A DNA stretch of 62,047 nt from Saccharopolyspora spinosa NRRL 18395 (GTDB taxonomy: Bacteria; Actinomycetota; Actinomycetes; Mycobacteriales; Pseudonocardiaceae): positions 3,177,985 through 3,240,031 of the forward strand of contig NZ_GL877878.1 in assembly GCF_000194155.1 (NCBI RefSeq), written 5' to 3'. The first letter of the stretch is position 1, and each line of letters opens with the position of its first letter. Positions 38,008 to 47,318 of this stretch are shown piece after piece. The translations under genes and the position numbers were made by a program. The notes under the pieces are model-generated. The model ran no database searches and was not told the DNA's origin. It was given only the letters and a program-made list of their open reading frames with translations.

Positions 38008-39651
38008 TCAGGAGCTGATGGCGTACGTTGCGTCGCGGCCGACGTACCAGAGGTCCTCGGCGGCGATGGAGTGGTCGCGGTAGGGCCACTGGATCTCGCA
38101 GGCGCCGAACGATCCTTCGGACAGGACGTAGGTGTGGCCCGGACGCAATTCGGTCAGGAAGGACTCCTGCTTGCCCATCAGGTGGCCGACGTTGCGGCGC
38201 CCGTACTCCGCGTGCAGGTCGATGCCCGCGGGCATGAGTCCGGACTCGACGAGTTCCGCCTCGTGTGCGAGCACCAGTTCCACGCAATCGTGGTGCACCT
38301 TCTCGCACACCGAGCCGGGACGCAGGTTCGGGATGATGCCGTTGCGGATCACGTCGGTGAAGATCCGGTACGCCGCCTGCCCTCCGGGGGAGCGAACCAG
38401 GGAGCGCGCGATGTCCGAAGTGGCCATCACGACTCCGTCCACCGCGATCTTCAGACCGGCGTCGAACTTGAGCGTTGTGGTGGCCTCGGTCAGTGGGTGT
38501 TCCGTCGGGATTGCCGGGTAGGTCGTGCGGTCGGCGGTGTGGCAGTTGGCGAAGTACGGGGCGATGGCGAACGGGATGCCGAATTCGGCGCGGAACTGCG
38601 GGATCAGTTCGAGATAGCGCCGGTAGACGTCGCGTTCGGTGAGTGCGATGCCCTCGTCGAGGGCGCGCTGCGCGTGCTGGAGCGCGCCCTCAATGCAGTA
38701 TCGGCTGGCCTGGGCGGCGATGACCATGAACGCCAGGTCCGTGCTGTCCCGTTCCTCGCGCCACAGCGACAGCTCCAGCGACGCGGGGACGACCGCGAAC
38801 CCCGCGTCCTGCAACGTCAACGCGACGCTGGTATCGAGCCATTGCTCCTCGATCGCGAGTCGGCCACCGTCCACGACGGCGCGGACCGCCGCCGGCACCG
38901 AGGCGTAGGTGCCGACGACCTCGCCGGGCAACGTGTAGTCGTCGGCAGGAGCCACGCAATACACGTGCTCGGCCGCGCGCACCCACAGGACAGCAAGCCC
39001 GGCACGCGCGGCCAGACCGGTCAGCTCGCCGACGTTCGGCGGCGCGGCGGAAAGCACCGCGTCCGCGTTCACCTTGCCCGCCAGCAACTCGAAGCGAGTG
39101 TCCGCCGGTGCGCGATCGATCTCGTCGACCAGACCTCGCAGATGCGGACGGTCTCGGAGCACTCGCGCCGCCGCCTCGGCGCCTCCCGAGCGCAGCCTCG
39201 CGAACCGGTCGTGCACGTCGCGTACTGCGAGCCGGTAAAGCACCACCGGACCGCGCTGGGCGGATGCTTCGAGGTGTAGTTGGTCGCCGAACCGTTCGTG
39301 CAGTTGCAGGTAGCGGCCGTAGGGCAGGTCGCCGCCGACGATGATCGGGTCGGATCCGCCGAGTCCCGCGACCGCATCGGCCAGCGACTCGGCTGCTGAT
39401 GAGCCGTTCACCATGTTGTCGAAGCTGACGTACCGCTCGAAGAACCGGGTCCGCTCGGCTGGCACACCGTGGGCGCGGAGATTGCCGGTCTCCTGCTCGC
39501 GGGCCAGCAGGAAGCGCTCGCCGTTCCGGTCCGCGATCACGGGCGCAACCATCTTCGGCCCATCCATTCGGATACCGGGGGTGAGCAACTGCTTGATCGG
39601 ATGGAATCCGAACTCGCGCGCGATTTGCGCACAATCGCTGATGACCCGCAC
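38008..39651 (-). CDS. M24-family hydrolase (aminopeptidase P / creatinase / ectoine-hydrolase fold)
   Basis: The 547-residue protein has a C-terminal pita-bread domain with metal-ligand segments LKFDAGLKIAVDG, ATSDIARSLV, NVGHLMGKQES, LSEGSFGACEIQWPY. The N-terminal creatinase-like domain is unusually long, so it is bigger than typical prolidases (about 400-450). Members cleave Xaa-Pro, creatine, or the ring of ectoine (DoeA). The combination with a transporter, an aminotransferase and a 2-keto acid enzyme suggests hydrolysis of a small amidine- or amide-bearing compound. The substrate is unknown. Confidence 0.8.
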   Translation of the reverse strand: MRVISDCAQIAREFGFHPIKQLLTPGIRMDGPKMVAPVIADRNGERFLLAREQETGNLRAHGVPAERTRFFERYVSFDNMVNGSSAAESLADAVAGLGGSDPIIVGGDLPYGRYLQLHERFGDQLHLEASAQRGPVVLYRLAVRDVHDRFARLRSGGAEAAARVLRDRPHLRGLVDEIDRAPADTRFELLAGKVNADAVLSAAPPNVGELTGLAARAGLAVLWVRAAEHVYCVAPADDYTLPGEVVGTYASVPAAVRAVVDGGRLAIEEQWLDTSVALTLQDAGFAVVPASLELSLWREERDSTDLAFMVIAAQASRYCIEGALQHAQRALDEGIALTERDVYRRYLELIPQFRAEFGIPFAIAPYFANCHTADRTTYPAIPTEHPLTEATTTLKFDAGLKIAVDGVVMATSDIARSLVRSPGGQAAYRIFTDVIRNGIIPNLRPGSVCEKVHHDCVELVLAHEAELVESGLMPAGIDLHAEYGRRNVGHLMGKQESFLTELRPGHTYVLSEGSFGACEIQWPYRDHSIAAEDLWYVGRDATYAISS

Positions 39652-39792
39652 CGGGCACTCCTCACTTTGCGCCGCAGAAGCCGTTCCAGGTGGAACTGCT
39701 GACGTCCGACCAATGCGGACACAACGCTAGGCGAGCCGGTTTCGGAATGTCCAATGCTTCGTTTGGTAATTCCGATTCAACGATTGAATAGA

Positions 39793-40680
39793 TCACCCGT
39801 GCCGCAAATAATCGAGCAGTACGGCAAGTGCGGGGTTGTCGTTGTCGCGTCTCCAGACGAGGCTGAGTTCCACTTGGCTCGACTCGGGCAGCTCAATAGG
39901 GCGGAAGATGACTTCCGGATAGCGGAGCTGGGTGGCCCCAGCTGGGACGAGGGACAGCCCAAAACCGGCATTGACCAGCGCCAGCACGGAGTGGATCTGG
40001 CTCAGGTAGTGCGAGAAGACCGGGGCGCATCCAGCATTTCGAAAAATACTGGTGAGCAGGTCGTGGAAATACCTGGATTCCGCGGGTCGATACATGATGA
40101 CGCTTTCTCCGTCGAAATCGGCGACGGTGAGCGGTTCCGGTGATTTCGCGAGCGCATGCTCCACCGGAATAGCGGCGACCAGGTGTTCCCGAAGGTAGAT
40201 TCGCGAGTCGAGATCGTGCCGCCGGACGGGAGGGCGGACCATCATTCCGAGGTCGAGGCTGCCGTCGGACAGCGCCTCCAGCTGTTCGTTCTTGACCATT
40301 TCCCGCAGGATGATCTCGACCCCGGACAGGTTCTTCCGGACCACGTCGAGCACCGCACCCAGGGTGCGGTAGGCGCTGGCCGCGGTGAAACCGAGTGCCA
40401 GGCTGCCGATCTCCCCGGCGGACGCCGAGCGGGCCATCCGCGCGGCCTGCTCGGCCTGGCGAAGCAGGCGCCGCGCCTCCGGAAGGAAAGCTCGGCCGGC
40501 CCTGGTCAACCGGACGGCGCGGTGGCTGCGGTCGACGAGCGCGACGCCGAGCTCGTTCTCCAGCAGCTGGATCTGGCGGCTCAGCGGTGGCTGGGTCATG
40601 CGAAGTCGTTCGGCGGCCCGTCCGAAGTGCAGTTCCTCGGCCACGGCTACGAAGCCGTTCAACTGGAGCAGTGAGAACAT
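39793..40680 (-). CDS. LysR-family transcriptional regulator
   Basis: From ATG 40680 the protein has 295 residues, the usual length. The winged HTH is at residues 1-60 (FVAVAEELHFGRAAERLRMTQPPLS) and the effector domain follows (GSLALGFTAASAYRTLG; SLDLGMMVRPPV). It lies 141 bases upstream of the M24 gene on the same strand, so it heads the five-gene series and probably regulates it. The frame is open further upstream, but the extra residues do not resemble the family. Confidence 0.85.
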   Translation of the reverse strand: MFSLLQLNGFVAVAEELHFGRAAERLRMTQPPLSRQIQLLENELGVALVDRSHRAVRLTRAGRAFLPEARRLLRQAEQAARMARSASAGEIGSLALGFTAASAYRTLGAVLDVVRKNLSGVEIILREMVKNEQLEALSDGSLDLGMMVRPPVRRHDLDSRIYLREHLVAAIPVEHALAKSPEPLTVADFDGESVIMYRPAESRYFHDLLTSIFRNAGCAPVFSHYLSQIHSVLALVNAGFGLSLVPAGATQLRYPEVIFRPIELPESSQVELSLVWRRDNDNPALAVLLDYLRHG

Positions 40681-41229
40681 GTTCTCCTTCGCCGTCCGCC
40701 GGGGAGGAACTGCCGGAGCTGCCCGTCGCGACGGCGTCCTCGTCAACTCGATCAGTGGTAGGCCTTTTCCGATCGCGCCCGGGGTGGCCGACCCGATACG
40801 GAGCATGGTCGGGGCGCTGGGCGCGGTTCCCTGAGCCTGCCCGACACGGCGCGGATAGTCGAGCATGACCAGAACTAGGCCCGAACGGCTCTCGATTGGC
40901 CGGTTCTCGGCTGGCAAGGCCCGCGTTCGTGGCCAACAGGTCCACCGCTTCATCGCAGGCCAACACCTCCAGCGGCAATGGATGGGCACCGTCCAGGCCG
41001 GTGAGGCTGCACCGACTGATGATCAGCACCGAAACGACCTTTTCCTGGAGCCCCGTCAGGTCTTCCGGGAACAGCGGCGTGCTCGCTTGACGCGACCGTT
41101 TCGTGAGCACAAAGAATGATCTTCACGGGCCCTGAACGGCGAAGCCCTTCCGGCCGTCGGGACGACAGGAAGCGCATCCACCGGTCTGGTGCAGCAGGAG
41201 CTGCCGTAACGCTGATCGGTACTCGAACC
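40681..41229. other. Gap holding an NB-ARC remnant
   Basis: Upstream of the LysR gene nothing intact is present. The only recognisable piece is the regulator remnant listed separately. The rest shows no gene. Confidence 0.5.
40935..41080 (-). pseudogene. Fragment of an AfsR/SARP-type NB-ARC ATPase
   Basis: One minus-strand frame reads VSVLIISRCSLTGLDGAHPL and then LEVLACDEAVDLLATNAG. This matches the region after Walker B in NB-ARC domains of AfsR/SARP-type regulators (strand ending in TSR, then LTGLDGA, then the leucine-rich EA helix). No P-loop, no effector domain and no start are present, so it is a short remnant. Confidence 0.5.
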
Positions 41230-41958
41230 TCAGCGGTTAGACCTCAAGCGACCTTTCCGCGCCGGGGCGTCGTGCAGAACGCATTCAATGCAGTAGCCGA
41301 GTCCGCATCTCCATAGCTGGCAGCAGGTTCGACGCCTCGAGAACACGCTGCCGGGCACGGCATGCAGACTGAGCAGATCCGTCCTACCGGTCGCCGAGCG
41401 TAATTCAAGCCCAGCGGCGAAGACATCCCCGCCTATGCCGTCGTCGGCGAGTCGCCGGAGTACCTCACCGATCAGCCCCACCGTGTTGCCCCAATACTGG
41501 TCGCTCGAGGCCGGAGGGCCTCCGAGCGCTTCCAGAGCTCTGGTCAGCGGTGCGATGAAGGCCTCAACGATTCGCCACCACCACTCCGCCCGGTCCCGAC
41601 CAGGCACCAGGCTCACTGATCGGTCAGGCAGGACGAGCCCTTCCAGCAGTCCCTCGGCGTTGACGGTGACTCGTGCACCTTCGAAGGACGGGAGATCCAG
41701 CCCGCGGTGGTACTCGGGGATCGTGGCGCACAACGCAAGCCAGGAGGCGCGGAAGGAGACCAGGGTGATACCCGCCCGGTGGTGTGTGAAGCCACCTAGC
41801 CGCTGCCACCCCTGCACGCTGAGACGAAGCCACTGCCCCGCCGGGTCGCAGAAATCCTCCCATGCGATGAGATGGTCACAAGCGCCAGCGCCTGGCCGGG
41901 TCAACGATCTCGTGAACCGGGTCAGGCCCCGCACGTCATCTGACGTCATGGAGTTCAT
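41230..41958 (-). CDS. FhuF-like (2Fe-2S) ferric-siderophore reductase family protein
   Basis: From ATG 41958 the protein has about 242 residues. Its C-terminus shows the Cys-Cys-x10-Cys-x2-Cys arrangement (TCCQLWRCGLGYCIECVL, with an extra Cys between) that binds the [2Fe-2S] cluster in FhuF-type siderophore-iron reductases. The middle part has the low-similarity helical body of the family (NTVGLIGEVLRRLADDG). It is divergent from the cobalamin riboswitch and cbtAB. An upstream extension is open but has no family similarity. It probably reduces a metal chelate in the cytosol; iron is expected from the family, and a link with cobalt chelates is only suggested by the neighbours. Confidence 0.65.
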   Translation of the reverse strand: MNSMTSDDVRGLTRFTRSLTRPGAGACDHLIAWEDFCDPAGQWLRLSVQGWQRLGGFTHHRAGITLVSFRASWLALCATIPEYHRGLDLPSFEGARVTVNAEGLLEGLVLPDRSVSLVPGRDRAEWWWRIVEAFIAPLTRALEALGGPPASSDQYWGNTVGLIGEVLRRLADDGIGGDVFAAGLELRSATGRTDLLSLHAVPGSVFSRRRTCCQLWRCGLGYCIECVLHDAPARKGRLRSNR

Positions 41959-42039
41959 TGCAGCGCATCCGCCGATGCGGACCGGGCACGTGGTCGGAGA
42001 ATACCGATTCAGTGACCTTCGTCGCTTGATCGGCCGTTG

Positions 42040-42225
42040 TGCGCCCAACACCCACCACGTAACCTCCTGGACGCCACAGAACACGGGAAGCCGGTGGAAA
42101 TCCGGTGCGGTCCTCGCCACTGTGACCGAGTAGCAACCCTGACATCGCCACTGGGCGGCCAACCAGCCGCCTGGGAAGGCCAGGGCAGCGTTGATCCGGG
42201 AGCCAGGAGACCGGCTGTGGCACCA
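42040..42225 (+). promoter_or_regulatory. Adenosylcobalamin (B12) riboswitch
   Basis: The leader carries ACACGGGAAGCCGGTGGAAA (42081-42100), followed by TCCGGTGCGGTC, and then GCCACTG at 42147-42153. The B12 box GAGCCAGGAGACCGGCT is at 42200-42216. A P1 helix forms from CTCCTGG (42064-42070) and CCAGGAG (42203-42209). This is the classic cobalamin aptamer, placed about 40 bases upstream of the cbtB start. High adenosylcobalamin should switch off cobalt import. Confidence 0.95.
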
Positions 42226-42263
42226 CACCCGCGTTCCACGAGAGATGGAAAGGTTGTTCCACC

Positions 42264-42458
42264 ATGACCACTGCTGGTCTTGCTCCGGACGCTATCCGCG
42301 TCCACGTCCCGGTATGGGCCTGGGCCCTCGCCGCATTCGCTATCGTCGTGCTCTACGTCGTGCTCCAGGAAAATGGCGCGCTGCTCGCGCAAGCCGCGGA
42401 CACCGTTCACGAATTCACCCACGACGGTCGGCACGCCCTCGGCGTTCCGTGCCACTGA
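42264..42458 (+). CDS. cbtB: CbtB, small subunit of cobalt transporter
   Basis: The 64-residue protein has one membrane segment (VWALAAFAIVVLYVVLQ region) and a C-terminal histidine-rich tail (VHEFTHDGRHALGVPCH), the mark of CbtB proteins. It follows the riboswitch directly and precedes cbtA by 11 bases. The pair is predicted to import cobalt for cobalamin synthesis. Confidence 0.9.
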   Translation: MTTAGLAPDAIRVHVPVWAWALAAFAIVVLYVVLQENGALLAQAADTVHEFTHDGRHALGVPCH

Positions 42459-42469
42459 GGGAGCGCCTG

Positions 42470-43219
42470 GTGCATCCGTCGTTCAGCAAAATCCTTCGGT
42501 TGGGCATGGCTGCCGGACTGCTCGCGGGGCTTGCCGCCGCGCTGATCGCCCTGCTGTTGGTGGAAATTCCGATTCGCGCGGCACTCGGCATCGAAGAAGC
42601 ACGCTCGCACGCTGCCGGCGAACACGCCCACGAAGAACTCTTCAGCCGGCCCACCCAGGTCGTCGGCGGCATGCTCGCCGCAGTCGTGGTTGGCCTGGCC
42701 ATCGGCACCATCTTCGCGATCGTGTTCGCGAGTATGCGGCACCGGATGTCCGCGAGCACCGACTTCGGCCGCAGCGTGCAACTCGCCGCCGCAGGTTTCA
42801 CCGCCGTATCCCTGCTGCCTGCGCTGAAGTACCCGGCGAATCCACCGGGAGTCGGCGAACCGGACACCGTCACCGACCGCACCCTCGCCTACTTCTCGCT
42901 GATCGCAGCTGGAATCGTGATCATGTATGCGGCGCACTACGCGCACCGGCAACTCGCCGCACGCGGTTGGCAGCCGCCATCGGCTGGCACTGCGGCAGTC
43001 GCACTGGGCGTCGTGCTGGCTGGAATCGTGTTGTGGGTGTGGCCGGCCAACCCGGACCCCATCCCCACTGACATTCCCGCTGCGCTGCTATGGCAATTCC
43101 GTCTCTCCTCGCTGGCGGAGCTCGCGGGCCTGTGGACCGTGCTGGGATTCGCCTTCGGCCTGCTCAACACCCCGAGAAAAGCACGCACGCAATCCCGAGT
43201 CACAATCTCGCCCGCCTAG
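42470..43219 (+). CDS. cbtA: CbtA, cobalt transporter membrane subunit
   Basis: The 249-residue protein starts with GTG behind GAGGGAGC. It has several membrane helices (LGMAAGLLAGLAAALIALLL at the N-terminus; VGGMLAAVVVGLAIG; a final pair near residue 170-230) and a His-rich loop after helix 1 (ARSHAAGEHAHEELF), as in CbtA. With cbtB under the cobalamin riboswitch, it forms a cobalt uptake operon. The family assignment is based on these features and the B12 control. Confidence 0.9.
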   Translation: MHPSFSKILRLGMAAGLLAGLAAALIALLLVEIPIRAALGIEEARSHAAGEHAHEELFSRPTQVVGGMLAAVVVGLAIGTIFAIVFASMRHRMSASTDFGRSVQLAAAGFTAVSLLPALKYPANPPGVGEPDTVTDRTLAYFSLIAAGIVIMYAAHYAHRQLAARGWQPPSAGTAAVALGVVLAGIVLWVWPANPDPIPTDIPAALLWQFRLSSLAELAGLWTVLGFAFGLLNTPRKARTQSRVTISPA

Positions 43220-43436
43220 CGGCAAATCCTCGTTCGGCCTCCACCGGAACCTGTGGCACTACCGCCCACCCGGTCGCAGACGAAGTCCCGCCTCCTGGCC
43301 GCCGTTCCTGCCTTGCTCATGAGCGGTGCTATTGGGAGATGCACGACGGCGGAACTGAATTGCCTTCACACCAAAAGAACATCGCTCTACACAACCAAAG
43401 TCCCTGCGCGGGGCGTGGGTTCGTCCTGGCTCAGCC

Positions 43437-44417
43437 TCAGCAGCTGACTGGTGCTGGTGTTGTCTCGTTCCGGTTTGCGAGGAATTTGTCGACTGCTTCT
43501 CTGCCATTGCGGATCAGTGCGCATCGTTTGGCTGCGGGGATGTCGAATTCGGTGATGCCCGCCTCCGAGGTGTTGATGGTGATCGTGCGGTTGCGGACTT
43601 CGGGCCGGTTGAGATGGGACTGGTCGTGGCCGACGAACGCGGTGACGAGGATCTTCTTGAGCAGCTCGAGCGGAGGGAGCAGCGGCAGACCTAGCGTGGG
43701 GAAGACATCATCGATCCCGGCGGGCAGGTCGGGGAGCAGACGGATGCCGAAGGTGGGCCAGCGGGCCGGTTCGCCGTCGGTGCGGTCGAAGATCTCAACT
43801 GCGAAGTTGGACAGGACTGCGCCGTCGACGATGAGCGATTCCTCTCCGGTGACGGGATCGGTGAGCCGCTGGGGTTCAAAGACCAGCGGGAGCGACATCG
43901 ACATCCGCACCGCGTCCGCGATCGATTGCTCGTCGGGATCGCGGTGCAGGAGGTGGTAGTCCCAGGGCAGGCGGAGCAGACGGCCATGTGTGACATCGGT
44001 GGCCAGCACGACGAGCTTGTAGCGTTGCTCCGTGGGCAGGTCGGTGCCTTGGTCGCTGTCACAGCGCAGGTCGCCGAACGTCGAGGCTCCGAGGGCTTGG
44101 AGTTCGTGATCCAACCAGTCCCGGAAGTAGTCGCCGACGTAGGCGCCGCTTCGGGTGAGCAACCCGAGTCCCTCGCTGATCAGCGGCAGGGCGGGTTGTG
44201 CTCGGTCGGGTATCCGGGAGAGATTCAGGCGGCCCAGGCAGCTGCGCATCCGTGCAGCGCCAGCGCCGGCGGCCGCGAGCGCGCCAATCATGGCACCGAC
44301 CGAGGTGCCAGCAATGCGGGGGAAGCGGTAGCCGCATTCGAGCAGTCGGATGACGGCTGCGGCGGTGGCAAGGCCTTTGACGCCGCCTCCTTCGAGCACC
44401 AGGTCCGCCTGCTGCAC
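43437..44417 (-). CDS. Patatin-like phospholipase 1
   Basis: The 326-residue protein has GGGVKGLA (oxyanion hole), GTSVGAMIG (nucleophile GxSxG) and DGAVLSN (catalytic aspartate), the full patatin set. GTG 44417 has a well-spaced AGGAGGG; a TTG at 44423 is too close to it. Patatins hydrolyse acyl lipids. It is divergent from a second patatin gene, and with the wax-ester synthase downstream it suggests turnover of storage lipids. Confidence 0.85.
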   Translation of the reverse strand: MQQADLVLEGGGVKGLATAAAVIRLLECGYRFPRIAGTSVGAMIGALAAAGAGAARMRSCLGRLNLSRIPDRAQPALPLISEGLGLLTRSGAYVGDYFRDWLDHELQALGASTFGDLRCDSDQGTDLPTEQRYKLVVLATDVTHGRLLRLPWDYHLLHRDPDEQSIADAVRMSMSLPLVFEPQRLTDPVTGEESLIVDGAVLSNFAVEIFDRTDGEPARWPTFGIRLLPDLPAGIDDVFPTLGLPLLPPLELLKKILVTAFVGHDQSHLNRPEVRNRTITINTSEAGITEFDIPAAKRCALIRNGREAVDKFLANRNETTPAPVSC

Positions 44418-44574
44418 GACCAACCCTCCTGTTCACCCGGCTTCCGGTACTGCCCACCTTTCGATCCTGCAGGCAACCCGCACCGGCTGCTCCGCGACCG
44501 GCTACGGAAACCCCGAACAGGTGGTGCCACCCAATGGCGCTTTCGCTCTGCTGCGCGAGGTGGCGGAGCGGACA
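44418..44574. promoter_or_regulatory. Divergent promoter region of the two patatin genes
   Basis: These 157 bases separate the two divergent starts and should contain both promoters. No clear palindromic operator was seen. Confidence 0.35.
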
Positions 44575-45837
44575 ATGCCTGTGGTGAAGGCCGAGCGGAT
44601 CGCTTTCGTCCTGGCGGGTGGCGGCGCACGGGGTGCTTACGAGGCCGGTGCGCTGTCGATCCTGATGCCAGCGCTGGAACGACTGGGGCAGCGCCCGTCG
44701 ATGTTCGTCGGCACGAGCGTGGGCGCGCTCAACGCCGCCTACCTGGCGGCATCCCAGCACCTCAGCGTGGCGGAAGCGACCGGGGGTTTGCTGGAGTGCT
44801 GGCGGGCGATCGGCCGAACGGACGTCCTGTTTCCTTTGCACCGGCAGCTACCGCTGCTGGCCGTGCGCTACCTCGGGGAAATTCTCTCGGCTCCCGGCGT
44901 GCGGTTCGCCAGCCTTTTGGATCCGAAACCCTTCGAGCGCAACGTGGATCGGTGGATCGACCTGTCCAGCATGCACAGCAATGTGACCGACGGGAGGGTG
45001 TCGGTCTTGGCCATCGTCGCGACGGCCGCTCGCACGGGGCACACCGTCGGCTTCGTCGAAGGGCTGCCTGAAACCTCGCTGCACCGCTCGCACGTCATCG
45101 ACTACATTCCGGCCCAGATCACGCATGCGCACCTGCGGGCTTCCGCAGCACTGCCGGTCTTGTTCCCACCGGTCCGAGTCGATGCCCCCGATGAGGCGCG
45201 GGGCTGGTACGTCGATGGCGGCACACGGCTGAACACGCCGATCAAACCGGCCCTGGACTTGGGCGCTGACCGCGTTGTGGTCGTCGGCACCGACGCGGTG
45301 ACCAACACCTCTCACGAGCCCGGACGTCACGAAGGACAGCAACCCGATCTCGTCGATGGGGCGCTGCACCTGCTTGAGGGAGCGCTGGTGGACCCGCTCG
45401 CCGAAGACATCGTCGTGCTCGGCAACGTCAACCTCTTCTACTCCGATCCTGCCGTCGCGATGGCCGCCGCGCGGTATCGCCACGCACGCGGTAAGCCGCC
45501 GTACCGGCAAGTGCCTTACATCTTCGTCGCGCCGGACCACCGCGGCGCGATGGGCGAGCTCGCATTGCAAACCTTCCACACGCGGGTCAAAGGTCGCCTG
45601 GACCTCCGTTCGCTGGCCCGCCGGGTGCTGCACCAAGTCCTCGGCGGGGACAGCCCCGCCCACGGCGAACTGCTCAGCTACCTCCTCTTCGACCACGAGT
45701 TCCTGGAGGAACTGATCGCGCAAGGCAGGAACGACGCGCGCCGACGGCTCGAACAAGCCACCGACTCCGGCCATCCCTGGCAGATCGGGCCACTGCCCGA
45801 ACTCACCCTGAACGCACCTGACAACCGAGAGCGCTGA
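44575..45837 (+). CDS. Patatin-like phospholipase 2
   Basis: From ATG 44575, behind GGCGGAG, the protein has 420 residues. The motifs are AGGGARGAYEAG (oxyanion hole), GTSVGALNAA (nucleophile) and DGGTRLNTP (aspartate). Upstream in-frame codons back to 44350 lack family similarity. The C-terminal 150 residues beyond the patatin core are helical and shared with long bacterial patatins. It would hydrolyse lipid esters, probably at the membrane or a lipid body. It has a different sequence from patatin 1, so the two are not a recent duplication. Confidence 0.85.
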   Translation: MPVVKAERIAFVLAGGGARGAYEAGALSILMPALERLGQRPSMFVGTSVGALNAAYLAASQHLSVAEATGGLLECWRAIGRTDVLFPLHRQLPLLAVRYLGEILSAPGVRFASLLDPKPFERNVDRWIDLSSMHSNVTDGRVSVLAIVATAARTGHTVGFVEGLPETSLHRSHVIDYIPAQITHAHLRASAALPVLFPPVRVDAPDEARGWYVDGGTRLNTPIKPALDLGADRVVVVGTDAVTNTSHEPGRHEGQQPDLVDGALHLLEGALVDPLAEDIVVLGNVNLFYSDPAVAMAAARYRHARGKPPYRQVPYIFVAPDHRGAMGELALQTFHTRVKGRLDLRSLARRVLHQVLGGDSPAHGELLSYLLFDHEFLEELIAQGRNDARRRLEQATDSGHPWQIGPLPELTLNAPDNRER

Positions 45838-45947
45838 CCGTCAAGAAACCAGTAGCAAGCATGGTGCTGAGCTGACCGGGCTCGAGTCATCGCTTGAAGA
45901 TCGCGTAGAGGTCGAGGCAACGGTCCGAGATCTTGCCACCGCACCGC

Positions 45948-47318
45948 TCAGGAGTCGAGGTCAGCGAGTTCGGCGACCGCGTGGGGCAGGGCTTCGCTGA
46001 GCTTTTCCAGGTCGCCGACCGCGCGCCGGTTGGCCTGCACGCCGATGTGGACGATGTCGCGGTACGGTGTCACGCCGATGGAAAGAGCGTGACCAGCCGC
46101 TAGCGGCGCGAGAGGATAGAGCTCGCGCAGCGAGGCATTGTCCAGCGACACCGCAACGTCGGGCAGAGGCACGCTAGTGATCACGGTGTCGAACAGCAGA
46201 CCAGCGGCTTGACTGGCCACTGGGGCGGCGAACAGGTGCGCGATCGACGGCATGAGGCCGGCGAGCACTGGGAAGGCACCAGGTCCACGCAGCGGGCCCG
46301 AGCTCTTGTTGCGGTCCATCGCGGCCCGGACAGTCTGCAGCCGGACAGCAGGGTCCGGCTCGCCCACAGGCAGATCGCACAGGTAACCCGACAGCTCGTT
46401 GTTGTCGGCGCGGGACTTTCCGCGTCTTCGGTGGTTGACCGGGATCAGCGCCCGCACGGTGCGGCTTTCAAGGGGATATCCGCGGGTGCCCAACCACCGC
46501 CGGAGCGCGCCGGTCACCACCGTGAGCGCGATGTCGTTCGTCGTGCCGCCGTGACGGGCGCGGATCCGGCGGATATCTCGTTGTTCGATGGGGATCAGCG
46601 CAACATGTCGTGGTGCTGATGCACCAGCACGGAGTGGAGAGTCGAACACGGGCAGTCGCATGTTGCGCACCACGGAGGAGGCGATCTCGACGGTCTGCAG
46701 CACGGTTGCCGGGACGCCACCTGCGGCCGACAGCGCGTCGCCGAGCAATCGCCTCGGCCGCGAGAGCCTTCCTACCGCGCGCAAAACAGTGTCAAGCAAG
46801 GGATCCGCGGGTAGGGCTGTTTGTTGCGACGCCCGGTCTGGGGTGAATCCGTCCAGCAATCCGAGTCCCGCTTCGACCGCTCCGCGGCCATCCGCCAGGG
46901 CATGGTGCATTTTCATCAGAACCGCGAACCGGTCGCCGTCCAGGCCCGTGATCACGTGCAATTCCCATAGCGGCCGATTCAAGTCCAGCGGCGCGGCGTT
47001 AAGCTCTGCGACGAGTACAGCGAGCTCTCCGCGACCGCCCGGTGACGGTAACTGGTGGGCGTAGACGTGGTTCTGGGCACGGAAATCCGGAAGCTCTTCC
47101 CAGCTGGCGTATCCGGGAGGGATCCAAGACCTGCGGACCCGTAGCCGCAACCGCGAGATCTGCTGTGCCCGCTCCGCGAGCACCCCAGCCACCTTCTCCG
47201 GCCGCACCGGACGCCGCGGGGCGAACACCGCGACCGCGCCGAGGTGCATCGGGGCCGTATCCTGCTCCAGGCACAAAAAAGCCCAGTCCAGCGCACTGAC
47301 CTCACCCGTTGTCATCAT
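45948..47318 (-). CDS. Wax ester synthase / acyl-CoA:diacylglycerol acyltransferase (WS/DGAT)
   Basis: The 456-residue protein has the catalytic HHxxxDG motif (MKMHHALADGRG, His138-His139, Asp143-Gly144) and the usual LNRPLWELHVITGL upstream. Later motifs are TTNDIALTVVTGALRRWL, RALIPVNHR and DTVITSVPLPDV, as in WS/DGAT proteins. It esterifies diacylglycerol or fatty alcohols with acyl-CoA to make triacylglycerol or wax esters. It converges on the patatin 2 gene. With the patatins it forms a neutral-lipid storage and turnover group. Confidence 0.9.
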   Translation of the reverse strand: MMTTGEVSALDWAFLCLEQDTAPMHLGAVAVFAPRRPVRPEKVAGVLAERAQQISRLRLRVRRSWIPPGYASWEELPDFRAQNHVYAHQLPSPGGRGELAVLVAELNAAPLDLNRPLWELHVITGLDGDRFAVLMKMHHALADGRGAVEAGLGLLDGFTPDRASQQTALPADPLLDTVLRAVGRLSRPRRLLGDALSAAGGVPATVLQTVEIASSVVRNMRLPVFDSPLRAGASAPRHVALIPIEQRDIRRIRARHGGTTNDIALTVVTGALRRWLGTRGYPLESRTVRALIPVNHRRRGKSRADNNELSGYLCDLPVGEPDPAVRLQTVRAAMDRNKSSGPLRGPGAFPVLAGLMPSIAHLFAAPVASQAAGLLFDTVITSVPLPDVAVSLDNASLRELYPLAPLAAGHALSIGVTPYRDIVHIGVQANRRAVGDLEKLSEALPHAVAELADLDS

